A stretch of 64,000 bases of DNA from positions 14,142,949-14,206,948 of the forward strand of contig NC_077244.1 of NCBI RefSeq assembly GCF_947179165.1, given 5' to 3'. The notes under the pieces were generated by a model, which was not told where the DNA came from, made no database searches, and worked only from the letters and a program-made list of their open reading frames with translations. Position numbers and translations under genes: made by a program. This DNA comes from Solanum dulcamara. Taxonomy: Eukaryota > Streptophyta > Magnoliopsida > Solanales > Solanaceae. Shown here piece by piece: positions 23,592 to 35,317 of the stretch; position 1 is the first letter of the stretch, and the number at the start of each line of letters is the position of its first letter.

Positions 23592-25360
23592 TGTAACACC
23601 CCTTAAAATTTTTCCTAAGATTCGGGCCTTCTTTGTATACGTGTGGGGCCCATCGTATTTATTTCGAAGTATGTGCTTGAGTTGAGATGAGTCCCTGATA
23701 AATTTAAGAGCGTTGGAGGTGATGTGGGGTCATTGAGGACTCCTAGGACCGAGCTAAGTCCAAAAGATCCATCGTGGCTAAGTTTAGGATGCGTTTATAT
23801 AAGGGTCGACTTTCAACGACCCTATCTTTTGAAAGACGTCAATATGGGTGGCCCACGACCTATCAAATTAAAGGTCGTCGAGTCTTCTTTCCAACGCCAC
23901 CAAGAACGTAAATTTTGGAGTTCGGAGTCAAAAGATATGGCGATCTGAAGATGAACTAGCACAACAGGAAGTCCATTTTTGGCCTGGGTTGCAACTACTG
24001 GGGAAATGGTCTTGGCGCTGTAAGGGCGCGACGCGCCACTATCGCGCCAGAAATATGCCTCAGTAGTTTGGTCCCTGGCGCGACGCGCCACTAAAAGTTA
24101 TGCAGGGTTTTTCAGGCCAAATTCCCAGAATTCAGAATAATGGGCTTGGCGCTGTAAGGGCGCGACGCGCCACTATCGCGCCAGAAACATGCCTCAGTAG
24201 TTTGGTCCCTGGCGCGACGCGCCACTAAAAGTTGTACAGGTTTTAGGCGTAATTGGCCTTGGCGCTGTAAGGGCGCGACGTGCCACTATCGCGCCAAGGG
24301 CGTTTTGGCCTAATTTTCAGAATTTGGAGAAAGGGCAATTTGGGAAATTTCCCAAATTATATATATACACAAGCCTTGTGTATTTTGTGGTCATTTCTTC
24401 AGCCCCCACTCTCTCTCTAAAAGCCCTAGCTCCTCTCTCTTCTCTCCTTCTCCATTTCCAACCAAAAAGGAGTCCAAGAGCTTCAAGACCTCAAGCTTCC
24501 ATTGAAGACCCAACCACAAGGTTTTCTTCAAGTCTTCACTAAGGTATGTAAGGCTATCCAAAACATGGGCTAAGTCCACCCATGTGCTCTATTCTTGTTT
24601 TGAGGTTAGATGTCCATGAAAAATGGAGTTTCTTGATATGGTCTAAGTTTAATGAGTTTTGTCCCCTATTTATTTGATTCTATATGCATTGATGTTGTTG
24701 AGCTAAGAGGTTCCTAAAATGAGCCCTTATGTGAGTTGAATTGTATATGGTTGGTCCAGTCTAAATCATATCCTTGTTTGGACTTAGGACATTTGATTGA
24801 GTAGTCATTCCTTTTTAGTTGAGCTCCCGAGTTGATTTATTCTTCCTTGATGTTCGTTGTATTCGGCCATTTTACATACTCGTACATTCCATGTACTGAC
24901 GCCATTTGGCCTGCATCGTTTCATGATGTAGAGACAGGTACTAGAGATCATCAACCGGAGCTCCGTTGAAGATCCACATACACTTCCAGCCAGTCGGTGA
25001 GTCCTCCTAGTTCCGGAGGAGATTGGGCCTTCTTGTACAGTTTTGATTGTCTTTTCTTTATTTAGATTGTCGGTAGCCATGGGGTTGTCATTGACACCTT
25101 TTAGACTTGAATAGAGGCTTCATAGACTGGAGTGTGGGGAGGTCGAGCGGTCATCTTGAGGAGTCCTATTTTGATTATCTTCTTTGATTTGTAAATGTTT
25201 GGCCTTCGGCCCTTATGTTTTGAGAAGGATTTCTTTAATTGAGTTTCCGCTAAGAGAATATGCTTGAACGAATGAGTGACTGTATCAGGTGGTTCGCCCG
25301 GAGGTCTGAAATGGCCTTCGGGTGCCGGTTACGTCTAGGGTACCCTCCCGGGGCGTGACA
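23592..25360 (+). repeat. Element C LTR2, internally deleted
   Basis: 1769 bp. About 660 bp present in the sister LTRs is missing between CCCTTATGTGAG and TTGAATTGTATATGG near 24735. The break falls at a short shared GTGAG/TGAGT word, so microhomology-mediated deletion or replication slippage is likely. The left spacer is AATAAA, a C-to-T variant of the other spacers. Confidence 0.9.
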
Positions 25361-25366
25361 AACAAA

Positions 25367-27795
25367 TGTAACACCCCTCAAAATATTTCCTAAGATTCGG
25401 GCCTTCTTTGTATACGTGTGGGGCCCATCATATTTATTTCGAAGTATGTGCTTGAGTTGAGATGAGTCCCTGATATATTTAAGAGCGTTGGAGGTGATGT
25501 GGGGTCATTGAGGACTCCTAGGACCGAGCTAAGTCCAAAAGATCCGTCGTGGCTAAGTTTAGGATGCGTTTATATAAGGGTCGACTTTCAACGACCCTAT
25601 CTTTTGAAAGACGTCAATATGGGTGGCCCACGACCTATCAAATTAAAGGTCGTCGAGTCTTCTTTCCAACGCCACCAAGAACGTAAATTTTGGAGTTCGG
25701 AGTCAAAAGATATGGCGATCTGAAGATGAACTAGCACAACAGGAAGTCCATTTTTGGCCTGGGTTGCAACTACTGGGGAAATGGTCTTGGCGCTGTAAGG
25801 GCGCGACGCGCCACTATCGCGCCAGAAATATGCCTCAGTAGTTTGGTCCCTGGCGCGACGCGCCACTAAAAGTTATGCAGGGTTTTTCAGGCCAAATTCC
25901 CAGAATTCAGAATAATGGGCTTGGCGCTGTAAGGGCACGACGCGCCACTATCGCGCCAGAAACATGCCTCAGTAGTTTGGTCCCTGGCGCGACGCGCCAC
26001 TAAAAGTTGTGCAGGTTTTAGGCGTAATTGGCCTTGGCGCTGTAAGGGCGCGACGTGCCACTATCGCGCCAAGGGCGTTTTGGCCTAATTTTCAGAATTT
26101 GGAGAAAGGGCAATTTGGGAAATTTCCCAAATTATATATATACACAAGCCTTGTGTATTTTGGGGTCATTAATTCAGCCCCCACTCTCTCTCTAAAAGCC
26201 CTAGCTCCTCTCTCTTCTCTCCTTCTCCATTTCCAACCAAAAAGGAGTCCAAGAGCTTCAAGACCTCAAGCTTCCATTGAAGACCCAACCACAAGGTTTT
26301 CTTCAAGTCTTCACTAAGGTATGTAAGGCTATCCAAAACATGGGCTAAGTCCACCCATGTGCTCTATTCTTGTTTTGAGGTTAGATGTCCATGAAAAATG
26401 GAGTTTCTTGATATGGTCTAAGTTTAATGAGTTTTGTCCCCTATTTATTTGATTCTATATGCATTGATGTTGTTGAGCTAAGAGGTTCCTAAAATGAGCC
26501 CTTATGTGAGTATGAGATGATGAAGAAATGAGTTGCTAAATATGTTTTATTGGTCTTCTTAATTATGTAGACTTGATAAAGTATACTATTTTCTTAAACA
26601 TGTTGCTTATTATAAAAATGTCGATTTGAAGTCTTGAGGATGTGATGAGTCGCAAGGATTTTCTCAAATGAATGGAGGTAATGATTGATTATATCTAGAC
26701 GATGTTATATATGTGCATTTAAAACTTCCTTGAAAAAATGATTGAGATTGAGCATTGAGATTGAGATTTGATTGTGATAGAGTTGATGAGTTGACAAGGT
26801 TGTCATGAGACTTGTTGATATGAGCTGATTCAGTTGATTTGATAGAGTTTTATGAGCATTGAGTCTTGGGAGGAGTATCGAGCAGCGAATTGGGCAAGAG
26901 TATAGTCCATACTCGAACCCAATACCTGTGTTGCCAAACGTAGGGGGGATTGAACCGTTAAAGTCGGATGCTTCCCTGAGAGCTTTTGTCCTGACATTAT
27001 AGGACCTGGTTGGATTGGATCCATGAGTGTTCGTCGTTCATGCCCTGGCAAGGTATGAACGGGCGTGGCAACGACGTTGCTTCATTGTACCTTCACTGGC
27101 TCATAAGTGTTGGTTGTCGGTTAAGAAAAACTCCCAAATAGGTTTTGATAGAAATCTGAGTCAGATTGAGTTGAATTGTATATGATTGGTCCAGTCTAAA
27201 TCATATCCTTGTTTGGACTTAGGACATTTGATTGAGTAGTCATTCCTTTTTAGTTGAGCTCCCGAGTTGATTTATTCTTCCTTGATGTTCGTTGTATTCG
27301 GCCATTTTACATACTCGTACATTCCATGTACTGACGCTATTTGGCCTGCATTATTTCATGATGTAGAGACAGGTACTAGAGATCATCAACCGGCGCTCCA
27401 TTGAAGATCCACATACACTTCCAGCCAGTCGGTGAGTCCTCCTAGTTCCGGAGGAGATTGGGCCTTCTTGTACAGTTTTGATTGTCTTTTCATTATTTAG
27501 ATTGTCGGTAGCCATGGGCTTGTCATTGACACCTTTTAGACTTGAATAGAGGCTTCATAGACTGGAGTGTGGGGAGGTCGAGCGGTCATCTTGAGGAGTC
27601 CTATTTTGATTATCTTCTTTGATTTGTAAATGTTTGGCCTTCGGCCCTTATGTTTTGAGAAGGATTTCTTTAATTGAGTTTCCGCTAAGAGAATATGCTT
27701 GAACGAATGAGTGACTGTATCAGGCGGTTCGCCCGGAGGTCTGAAATGGTCTTCGGGTGCCGGTTACGTCTAGGGTACCCTCCCAGGGCGTGACA
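25367..27795 (+). repeat. Element C LTR3
   Basis: 2429 bp. Carries the type-a markers TTGATAGAGTTTTATG, GAGCAGCGAAT and GAAAAAATGATTG in its middle part, shared with LTR5 and LTR7. The right end reads CCCAGGGCGTGACA. Confidence 0.9.
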
Positions 27796-27801
27796 AACAA
27801 A

Positions 27802-30230
27802 TGTAACACCCCTCAAAATATTTCCTAAGATTCGGGCCTTCTTTGTATACGTGTGGGGCCCATCATATTTATTTCGAAGTATGTGCTTGAGTTGAGATGA
27901 GTCCCTGATATATTTAAGAGCGTTGGAGGTGATGTGGGGTCATTGAGGACTCCTAGGACCGAGCTAAGTTCAAAAGATCCGTCGTGGCTAAGTTTAGGAT
28001 GCGTTTATATAAGGGTCGACTTTCAACGACCCTATCTTTTGAAAGACGTCAATATGGGTGGCCCACGACCTATCAAATTAAAGGTCGTCGAGTCTTCTTT
28101 CCAACGCCACCAAGAACGTAAATTTTGGAGTTCGGAGTCAAAAGATATGGCGATCTGAAGATGAACTAGCACAACAGGAAGTCCATTTTTGGCCTGGGTT
28201 GCAACTACTGGGGAAATGGTCTTGGCGCTGTAAGGGCGCGACGCGCCACTATCGCGCTAGAAATATGCCTCAGTAGTTTGGTCCCTGGCGCGACGCGCCA
28301 CTAAAAGTTATGCAGGGTTTTTTAGGCCAAATTCCCAGAATTCAGAATAATGGGCTTGGCGCTGTAAGGGCGCGACGCGCCACTATCGCGCCAGAAACCT
28401 GCCTCAGTAGTTTGGTCCCTGGCGCGACGCGCCACTAAAAGTTGTGCAGGTTTTAGGCGTAATTGGCCTTGGCGCTGTAAGGGCGCGACGTGCCACTATC
28501 GCGCCAAGGGCGTTTTGGCCTAATTTTCAGAATTTGGAGAAAGGGCAATTTGGGAAATTTCCCAAATTATATATATACACAAGCCTTGTGTATTTTGGGG
28601 TCATTTCTTCAGCCCCCACTCTCTCTCTAAAAGCCCTAGCTCCTCTCTCTTCTCTCCTTCTCCATTTCCAACCAAAAAGGAGTCCAAGAGCTTCAAGACC
28701 TCAAGCTTCCATTGAAGACCCAACCACAAGGTTTTCTTCAAGTCTTCACTAAGGTATGTAAGGCTATCCAAAACATGGGCTAAGTCCACTCATGTGCTCT
28801 ATTCTTGTTTTGAGGTTAGATGTCCATGAAAAATGGAGTTTCTTGATATGGTCTAAGTTTAATGAGTTTTGTCCCCTATTTATTTGATTCTATATGCATT
28901 GATGTTGTTGAGCTAAGAGGTTCCTAAAATGAGCCCTTATGTGAGTATGAGATGATGAAGAAATGAGTTGCTAAATATGTTTTATTGGTCTTCTTAATTA
29001 TGTAGACTTGATAAAGTATACTATTTTCTTAAACATGTTGCTTATTATAAAAATGTCGATTTGAAGTCTTGAGGATGTGATGAGTCGCAAGGCTTTTCTC
29101 AAATGAATAGAGGTAATGATTGATTATATCTAGACGATGTTATACATGTGCATTTAAAACTTCCTTGAAGATATGATTGAGATTGAGCATTGAGATTGAG
29201 ATTTGATTGTGATAGAGTTGATGAGTTGACAAGGTTGTTATGAGACTTGTTGATATGAGCTGATTGAGTTGATTTGATGGAGTTTTATGAGCATTGAGTC
29301 TTGGGAGGAGTATCGAGCACCGAATTGGGCAAGAGTATAGTCCATACTCAAACCCAATACCTGTGTTGCCAAACGTAGGGGGGATTGAACCGTTAAAGTC
29401 GGATGCATCCCCGACAGCTTTTGTCCTGACATTATAGGACCTGGTTGGATTGTATCCATGAGTGTTCGTCGTTCATGCCCTGGCAAGGTATGAACGGGCG
29501 TGGCAACGACGTCTCTTCGTTGTACCTTCACTGGCTCATAAGTGTTGGTTGTCGGTTAAGAGAAACTCCCAAATAGGTTTTGATAGAAATCTGAGTCAGA
29601 TTGAGTTGAATTGTATATGATTGGTCCAGTCTAAATCATATCCTTGTTTGGACTTAGGACATTTGATTGAGTAGTCATTCCTTTTTAGTTGAGCTCCCGA
29701 GTTGATTTATTCTTCCTTGATGTTCGTTGTATTCGGCCATTTTACATACTCGTACATTCCATGTACTGACGCCATTTGGCCTGCATCGTTTCATGATGTA
29801 GAGACAGGTACTAGAGATCATCAACCGGAGCTCCGTTGAAGATCCACATACACTTCCAGCCAGTCGGTGAGTCCTCCTAGTTCCGGAGGAGATTGGGCCT
29901 TCTTGTACAGTTTTGATTGTCTTTTCTTTATTTAGATTGTCGGTAGCCATGGGCTTGTCATTGACACCTTTTAGACTTGAATAGAGGCTTCATAGACTGG
30001 AGTGTGGGGAGGTCGAGCGGTCATCTTGAGGAGTCCTATTTTGATTATCTTCTTTGATTTGTAAATGTTTGGCCTTCGGCCCTTATGTTTTGAGAAGGAT
30101 TTCTTTAATTGAGTTTCCGCTAAGAGAATATGCTTGAACGAATGAGTGACTGTATCAGGCGGTTCGCCCGGAGGTCTGAAATGGCCTTCGGGTGCCGGTT
30201 ACGTCTAGGGTACCCTCCCGGGGCGTGACA
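27802..30230 (+). repeat. Element C LTR4
   Basis: 2429 bp. Carries the type-b markers TTGATGGAGTTTTATG, GAGCACCGAAT and GGCTTTTCTCAAATGAATAG, shared with LTR6 (the first two also with LTR1). Confidence 0.9.
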
Positions 30231-30236
30231 AACAAA

Positions 30237-32665
30237 TGTAACACCCCTCAAAATATTTCCTAAGATTCGGGCCTTCTTTGTATACGTGTGGGGCCCATCA
30301 TATTTATTTCGAAGTATGTGCTTGAGTTGAGATGAGTCCCTGATATATTTAAGAGCGTTGGAGGTGATGTGGGGTCATTGAGGACTCCTAGGACCGAGCT
30401 AAGTCCAAAAGATCCGTCGTGGCTAAGTTTAGGATGCGTTTATATAAGGGTCGACTTTCAACGACCCTATCTTTTGAAAGACGTCAATATGGGTGGCCCA
30501 CGACCTATCAAATTAAAGGTCGTCGAGTCTTCTTTCCAACGCCACCAAGAACGTAAATTTTGGAGTTCGGAGTCAAAAGATATGGCGATCTGAAGATGAA
30601 CTAGCACAACAGGAAGTCCATTTTTGGCCTGGGTTGCAACTACTGGGGAAATGGTCTTGGCGCTGTAAGGGCGCGACGCGCCACTATCGCGCCAGAAATA
30701 TGCCTCAGTAGTTTGGTCCCTGGCGCGACGCGCCACTAAAAGTTATGCAGGGTTTTTCAGGCCAAATTCCCAGAATTCAGAATAATGGGCTTGGCGCTGT
30801 AAGGGCGCGACGCGCCACTATCGCGCCAGAAACATGCCTCAGTAGTTTGGTCCCTGGCGCGACGCGCCACTAAAAGTTGTGCAGGTTTTAGGCGTAATTG
30901 GCCTTGGCGCTGTAAGGGCGCGACGTGCCACTATCGCGCCCAGGGCGTTTTGGCCTAATTTTCAGAATTTGGAGAAAGGGCAATTTGGGAAATTTCCCAA
31001 ATTATATATATACACAAGCCTTGTGTATTTTGGGGTCATTTCTTCAGCCCCCACTCTCTCTCTAAAAGCCCTAGCTCCTCTCTCTTCTCTCCTTCTCCAT
31101 TTCCAACCAAAAAGGAGTCCAAGAGCTTCAAGACCTCAAGCTTCCATTGAAGACCCAACCACAAGGTTTTCTTCAAGTCTTCACTAAGGTATGTAAGGCT
31201 ATCCAAAACATGGGCTAAGTCCACCCATGTGCTCTATTCTTGTTTTGAGGTTAGATGTCCATGAAAAATGGAGTTTCTTGATATGGTCTAAGTTTAATGA
31301 GTTTTGTCCCCTATTTATTTGATTCTATATGCATTGATGTTGTTGAGCTAAGAGGTTCCTAAAATGAGCCCTTATGTGAGTATGAGATGATGAAGAAATG
31401 AGTTGCTAAATATGTTTTATTGGTCTTCTTAATTATGTAGACTTGATAAAGTATACTATTTTCTTAAATATGTTGCTTATTATAAAAATGTCGATTTGAA
31501 GTCTTGAGGATGTGATGAGTCGCAAGGATTTTCTCAAATGAATGGAGGTAATGATTGATTATATCTAGACGATGTTATATATGTGCATTTAAAACTTCCT
31601 TGAAAAAATGAATGAGATTGAGCATTGAGATTGAGATTTGATTGTGATAGAGTTGATGAGTTGACAAGGTTGTCATGAGACTTGTTGATATGAGCTGATT
31701 CAGTTGATTTGATAGAGTTTTATGAGCATTGAGTCTTGGGAGGAGTATCGAGCAGCGAATTGGGCAAGAGTATAGTCCATACTCGAACCCAATACCTGTG
31801 TTTCCAAACGTAGGGGGGATTGAACCGTTAAAGTCGGATGCTTCCCTGAGAGCTTTTGTCCTGACATTATAGGACCTGGTTGGATTGGATCCATGAGTGT
31901 TCGTCGTTCATGCCCTGGCAAAGTATGAACGGGCGTGGCAACGACGTTGCTTCATTGTACCTTCACTGGCTCATAAGTGTTGGTTGTCGGTTAAGAGAAA
32001 CTCCCAAATAGGTTTTGATAGAAATCTGAGTCAGATTGAGTTGAATTGTATATGATTGGTCCAGTCTAAATCATATCCTTGTTTGGACTTAGGACATTTG
32101 ATTGAGTAGTCATTCCTTTTTAGTTGAGCTCCCGAGTTGATTTATTCTTCCTTGATATTCGTTGTATTCGGCCATTTTACATACTCGTACATTACATGTA
32201 CTGACGCCATTTGGCCTGCATCGTTTCATGATGTAGAGACAGGTACTAGAGATCATCAACCGGAGCTCCGTTGAAGATCCACATACACTTCCAGCCAGTC
32301 GGTGAGTCCTCCTAGTTCCGGAGGAGATTGGGCCTTCTTGTACAGTTTTGATTGTCTTTTCTTTATTTAGATTGTCGGTAGCCATGGGCTTGTCATTGAC
32401 ACCTTTTAGACTTGAATAGAGGCTTCATAGACTGGAGTGTGGGGAGGTCGAGCGGTCATCTTGAGGAGTCCTATTTTGATTATCTTCTTTGATTTGTAAA
32501 TGTTTGGCCTTCGGCCCTTATATTATGAGAAGGATTTCTTTAATTGAGTTTCCGCTAAGAGAATATGCTTGAATGAATGAGTGACTGTATCAGGTGGTTC
32601 GCCCGGAGGTATGAAATGGCCTTCGGGTGCCGGTTACGTCTAGGGTACCCTCCCGGGGCGTGACA
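30237..32665 (+). repeat. Element C LTR5
   Basis: 2429 bp. The middle part is type a, as in LTR3. Near 32260 it reads CCGGAGCTCCG like LTR2 and LTR4, where LTR3 has CCGGCGCTCCA, so it looks like a recombinant of the two types. Confidence 0.9.
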
Positions 32666-32671
32666 AACAAA

Positions 32672-35100
32672 TGTAACACCCCTCAAAATGTTTCCTAAGA
32701 TTCGGGCCTTCTTTGTATATGTGTGGGGCCCATCATATTTATTTCGAAGTATGTGCTTGAGTTAAGATGAGTCCCTGATAAATTTAAGAGCGTTGGAGGT
32801 GATGTGGGGTCATTGAGGACCCCTAGGACCGAGCTAAGTCCAAAAGATCCGTCGTGGCTAAGTTTAGGATGAGTTTATATAAGGGTCGACTTTCAACGAC
32901 CCTATCTTTTGAAAGACGTCAATATGGGTGGCCCACGACCTATCAAATTAAAGGTCGTCGAGTCTTCTTTCCAACGCCACTAAGAACGTAAATTTTGGAG
33001 TTTGGAGTCAAAAGATATGACGATCCGAAGATGAACTAGCACAACAGGAAGTCCATTTTTGGCCTGGGTTTCAACTACTGGGGAAATGGTCTTGGCGCTG
33101 TAAGAGCGCGACGCGCCACTATCGCGCCAGAAACATGCCTCAGTAGTTTGGTCCCTGGCGCGACGCGCCACTAAAAGTTGTGCAGGGTTTTTCAGGCCAA
33201 ATTCCCAGAATTCAGAATAATGGGCTTGGCGCTGTAAGGGCGCGACGCACCACTATCGCGCCAGAAACATGCCTCAGTAGTTTGGTCTCTGGCGCGACGC
33301 GCCACTAAAAGTTGTGCAGGTTTTAGGCGTAATTGGCCTTGGCGCTGTAAGGGCGCGACGCGCCACTATCGCGCCAAGGGCGTTTTGGCCTAATTTTCAG
33401 AATTAGGAGAAAGGGCAATTTGGGAAATTTCCCAAATTATATATATACACAAGCCTTGTGTATTTTGGGGTCATTTCTTCAGCCCCCACTCTCTCTCTAA
33501 AAGCCCTAGCTCCTCTCTCTTCTCTTCTTCTCCATTTCCAACCAAAAAGGAGTCCAAGAGCTTCAAGACCTCAAGCTTCCATTGAAGACCCAACCACAAG
33601 GTTTTCTTCAAGTCTTCACTAAGGTATGTAAGGCTATCCAAAACATGGGCTAAGTCCACCCATGTGCTCTATTCTTGTTTTGAGGTTAGATGTCCATGAA
33701 AAATGGAGTTTCTTGATATGGTCTAAGTTTAATGAGTTTTGTCCCCTATTTATTTGATTCTATATGCATTGATGTTGCTGAGCTAAGAGGTTCCTAAAAT
33801 GAGCCCTTATGTGAGTATGAGATGATGAAGAAATGAGTTGCTAAATATGTTTTATTGGTCTTCTTAATTATGTAGACTTGATAAAGTATACTATTTTCTT
33901 AAACATGTTGCTTATTATAAAAATGTCGATTTGAAGTCTTGAGGATGTGATGAGTCGCAAGGCTTTTCTCAAATGAATAGAGGTAATGATTGATTATATC
34001 TAGACGATGTTATACATGTGCATTTAAAACTTCCTTGAAGATATGATTGAGATTGAGCATTGAGATTGAGATTTGATTGTGATAGAGTTGATGAGTTGAC
34101 AAGGTTGTCATGAGACTTGTTGATATGAGCTGATTGAGTTGATTTGATGGAGTTTTATGAGCATTGAGTCTTGGGAGGAGTATCGAGCACCGAATTGGGC
34201 AAGAGTATAGTCCATACTCGAACCCAATACCTGTGTTGCCAAACGTAAGGGGGATTGAACCGTTAAAGTCGGATGCTTCCCCAAGAGCTTTTGTCCTGAC
34301 ATTATAGGACCTGGTTGGATTGGATCCATGAGTGTTCATCGTTCATGCCCTGGCAAGGTATGAACGGGCGTGGCAACGACGTCGCTTCGTTGTACCTTCA
34401 CTGGTTCATAAGTGTTGGTTGTCGGTTAAGAGAAACTTCCAAATAGGTTTTGATAGAAATCTGAGTCAGATTGAGTTGAATTGTATATGATTGGTCCAGT
34501 CTAAATCATATCCTTGCTTGGACTTAGGACATTTGATTGAGTTGTCATTCCTTTTGAGTTGAGCTCCCGAGTTAATTTATTCTTCCTTGATGTTCGTTGT
34601 ATTCGGCCATTTTACATACTCGTACATTCCATGTACTGACGCCATTTGGCCTGCATCGTTTCATGATGCAGAGACAGGTACTAGAGATCATCAACCGGCG
34701 CTCCGTTGAAGATCCACATACACTTCCAACCAGTCGGTGAGTCCTCCTAGTTCCAGAGGATATTGGGCCTTCTTGTACAGTTTTGATTGTCTTTTCTTTA
34801 TTTAGATTGTCGGTAGCCATGGGCTTGTCATTGGCACCTTTTAGACTTGAATAGAGGCTTCATAGACTGGAGTGTGGGGAGGTCGAGCGGTTATCTTGAG
34901 GAGTCCTATTTTGATTATCTTCTTTGATTTGTAAATGTTTGGCCTTCGGCCCTTATATTATGAGAAGGATTTCTTTAATTGAGTTTCCGCTAAGAGAATA
35001 TGCTTGAACGAATGAGTGATTGTATCAGGTGGTTCGCTCGGAGGTCAGAAATGGCATTCGGGTGCCGGTTACGTCTAGGGTACCCTCCCGGGGCGTGACA
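32672..35100 (+). repeat. Element C LTR6, functional 5' LTR position
   Basis: 2429 bp. It adjoins the primer site, so it is the original 5' LTR by position. U3 boxes lie at 33090-33370, the palindrome and TATA at 33417-33448, and the donor-like AAG|GTATGTAAG at 33621-33632. It differs from LTR3-5 at several sites shared with LTR1 or LTR7, such as GAAACATGCC and AAAGTTGTGCAGGG. Confidence 0.9.
33417..33480 (+). promoter_or_regulatory. LTR6 core promoter: palindrome, TATA box, pyrimidine patch
   Basis: A perfect 22-bp palindrome centred on GGGAAATTTCCC (33417-33438) runs into TATATATATAC (33438-33448). About 30 bases further lies TCATTTCTTCAGCCCCCAC, a likely start region, followed by CT-rich sequence (33488-33535) like the Y patch of plant promoters. 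The arrangement is conserved in all seven LTRs. Transcription itself is not shown by the sequence. Confidence 0.6.
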
Positions 35101-35314
35101 AACATGGTATCAGAGCACAGAGTTCAAGTGTCCTTGGGAGTCTATGAAGCCGTCTCTAGTAGAGTCTTGCTTATGGGTGTGTTGTGAACCACACTTATAA
35201 GCAAGAGGCTATAAGACATTAGGAATTGTTTCACTTTTTTCATACTCTGAATTCGTGCGATGGAGTTAAACTCCATGAAACTTCCTTTCTAATTCGTGCG
35301 TTTATACGTTACAG
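33624..35314 (+). other. Putative leader intron of element C
   Basis: Donor AAG|GTATGTAAG in LTR6 and acceptor TTTATACGTTACAG three bases before the gag ATG at 35318. The 1691-bp intron would contain the end of the LTR and the primer site. Splicing is inferred, not seen. Confidence 0.4.
35105..35116 (+). promoter_or_regulatory. Primer-binding site, tRNA-Met(i)
   Basis: TGGTATCAGAGC, complementary to the 3' end of plant initiator methionine tRNA, four bases after the LTR end. This is where minus-strand cDNA would be primed. Confidence 0.9.
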
Positions 35315-35317
35315 ATA

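Noticed and set aside
26009..26317. 102-residue plus-strand frame repeated in the element C LTRs
   Set aside because: It spans U3 boxes, TATA and the start region; it is repeated only because the LTR is repeated, its length differs between copies, and it matches no known domain.
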